Source: Parachlamydiaceae bacterium
GTDB lineage: Bacteria > Chlamydiota > Chlamydiia > Chlamydiales > Parachlamydiaceae
NCBI GenBank assembly: GCA_013815395.1
Contig: JACDGH010000157.1
Location: forward strand, 1-6,319
DNA length: 6,319 nt
Direction of reading: 5' to 3'
Shown here piece after piece: positions 6,047 through 6,319 of this stretch. The position numbers and the translations under genes were made by a program. Every line of letters starts with the position of its first letter. The first letter of the stretch is position 1. Below the pieces are notes generated by a model. That model was not told where the DNA came from and searched no databases. It saw only the letters and a program-made list of their open reading frames with translations.

Positions 6047-6087
6047 TTTTGACAAAAAAATACTTTATAAACATTTTTTTGTCAAAA
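6047..6087. repeat. 15-bp perfect inverted repeat in the divergent control region
   Basis: The arm at 6047-6061 (TTTTGACAAAAAAAT) is the exact reverse complement of the arm at 6073-6087, separated by 11 bases that contain the 8-bp palindrome TTTATAAA. Each arm carries TTGACA, one facing each way. The stem is A/T-rich with no separate T run, so an operator or overlapping-promoter role is more likely than a terminator. Confidence 0.7.
6057..6085 (-). promoter_or_regulatory. Candidate promoter for the collagen-like gene
   Basis: On the minus strand a perfect TTGACA (complement of 6080-6085) is followed after 17 bases by TATTTT (complement of 6057-6062), four of six matches to the -10 consensus. 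Initiation near 6050 would give a leader of about 115 nt. An alternative -10, TATTAT (complement of 5979-5984), has no good -35. The element is embedded in the 15-bp inverted repeat, so a repressor bound there would block it. Confidence 0.4.
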
Positions 6088-6166
6088 TATACTTTTGCTT
6101 TTATAAACATAGGCTAAAAACTAATTTTAAAAGTTAAAAACAGAAATATTTACATCCAATTTAAAA

Positions 6167-6195
6167 TTGACAATCTCTCTTTTTCTTGATATAGT
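6167..6195 (+). promoter_or_regulatory. Near-consensus sigma70-type promoter for the gene at 6243
   Basis: TTGACA at 6167-6172, a 17-base spacer, then TATAGT at 6190-6195 (five of six matches). Spacing is ideal, and initiation near 6202 would leave a leader of about 40 nt ending in the ribosome binding site. This is the strongest promoter visible in the window. Confidence 0.7.
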
Positions 6196-6232
6196 TTGAA
6201 ACCTATACCAATTTTTATATAAGTTTGGACAA

Positions 6233-6237
6233 AGGAG
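6233..6237 (+). promoter_or_regulatory. Ribosome binding site of the gene at 6243
   Basis: AGGAG within AAAGGAGAG, five bases before the ATG at 6243, is a strong Shine-Dalgarno match that identifies this start. Confidence 0.8.
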
Positions 6238-6242
6238 AGTCA

Positions 6243-6319
6243 ATGAAATCTAGTAATAATTTCCAAAATTTAAATTCCACAAATGAAAACCCTAGGCCTA
6301 AGCGCTCACTGCTTAAGAC
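6243..6319 (+). CDS. 5' end of an unidentified gene (runs off window)
   Basis: An open frame of 25 codons from a well-placed ATG continues past the window end. The visible N-terminus (MKSSNNFQNLNSTNENPRPK, then RSLLK) is polar, Asn/Ser-rich and then basic, with no hydrophobic segment so far, so no signal peptide is evident within these residues. It is supported by a near-consensus promoter and a strong ribosome binding site, and is divergent from the collagen-like gene. No family can be recognised from this fragment. Confidence 0.65.
   Translation, partial: MKSSNNFQNLNSTNENPRPKRSLLK

Noticed and set aside
6047..6087. Inverted repeat as an intrinsic terminator
   Set aside because: The stem is almost entirely A/T and the T run is inside the stem rather than after it; both neighbouring genes start, rather than end, at this region.

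Overview
This AT-rich bacterial window has two parts. Positions 1-4838 hold a tightly packed plus-strand export operon. Positions 4839-6319 hold a repeat-bearing spacer, a minus-strand gene for a secreted collagen-like protein, a divergent promoter region, and the first codons of another plus-strand gene. The cell must be double-membraned, because the operon encodes a complete tripartite efflux system with an outer-membrane channel. The AT bias, the exported collagen-like protein with paired cysteines, and the style of the MacAB-TolC genes suggest an amoeba-associated Gram-negative such as a Parachlamydia-like chlamydia. That assignment rests on general resemblance only and is low confidence.

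Operon: (1) a TolC-family outer-membrane factor whose start codon and part of whose signal peptide lie left of the window; (2) a MacA/HlyD-type periplasmic adaptor of 500 residues with an unusually long alpha-hairpin; (3) a MacB/LolD-type ABC ATPase of 232 residues with all catalytic motifs; (4) a MacB-type permease. Each junction overlaps (ATGA, 17 bp, ATGA), so translation is probably coupled. Together they would form a channel from the inner membrane to the outside, with the ATPase and permease driving substrate through the adaptor and TolC channel. Substrates of this family include macrolides, peptides, toxins and siderophores; the substrate here cannot be read from the sequence.

The permease reading frame is broken. 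It stops at 4560 after its second membrane helix, but the missing C-terminal 95 codons (helices 3 and 4) are intact in another frame to 4838. One missing base near 4550 explains this. The ATPase and permease genes also meet at an A8 run that forms an in-frame A_AAA_AAA slippery heptamer directly before the ATPase stop. A -1 slip there would fuse the two into a MacB-like single chain. The ATPase gene also contains an A11 run.

Spacer 4839-5200: no convincing gene. It contains a 13-bp perfect inverted repeat, an imperfect direct repeat near its two ends, and several short reading frames that may be remnants of a repeated or decayed element.

Positions 5201-5935 (minus): a secreted collagen-like protein with a signal peptide, three Cys-Cys pairs, a glycine/alanine-rich hydrophobic helix, eight Gly-X-Y triplets and a beta-rich-looking C-terminal domain. 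Positions 5936-6242 form the divergent control region, with a 15-bp perfect inverted repeat carrying TTGACA on both strands, and a near-consensus sigma70-type promoter for the partial gene starting at 6243.
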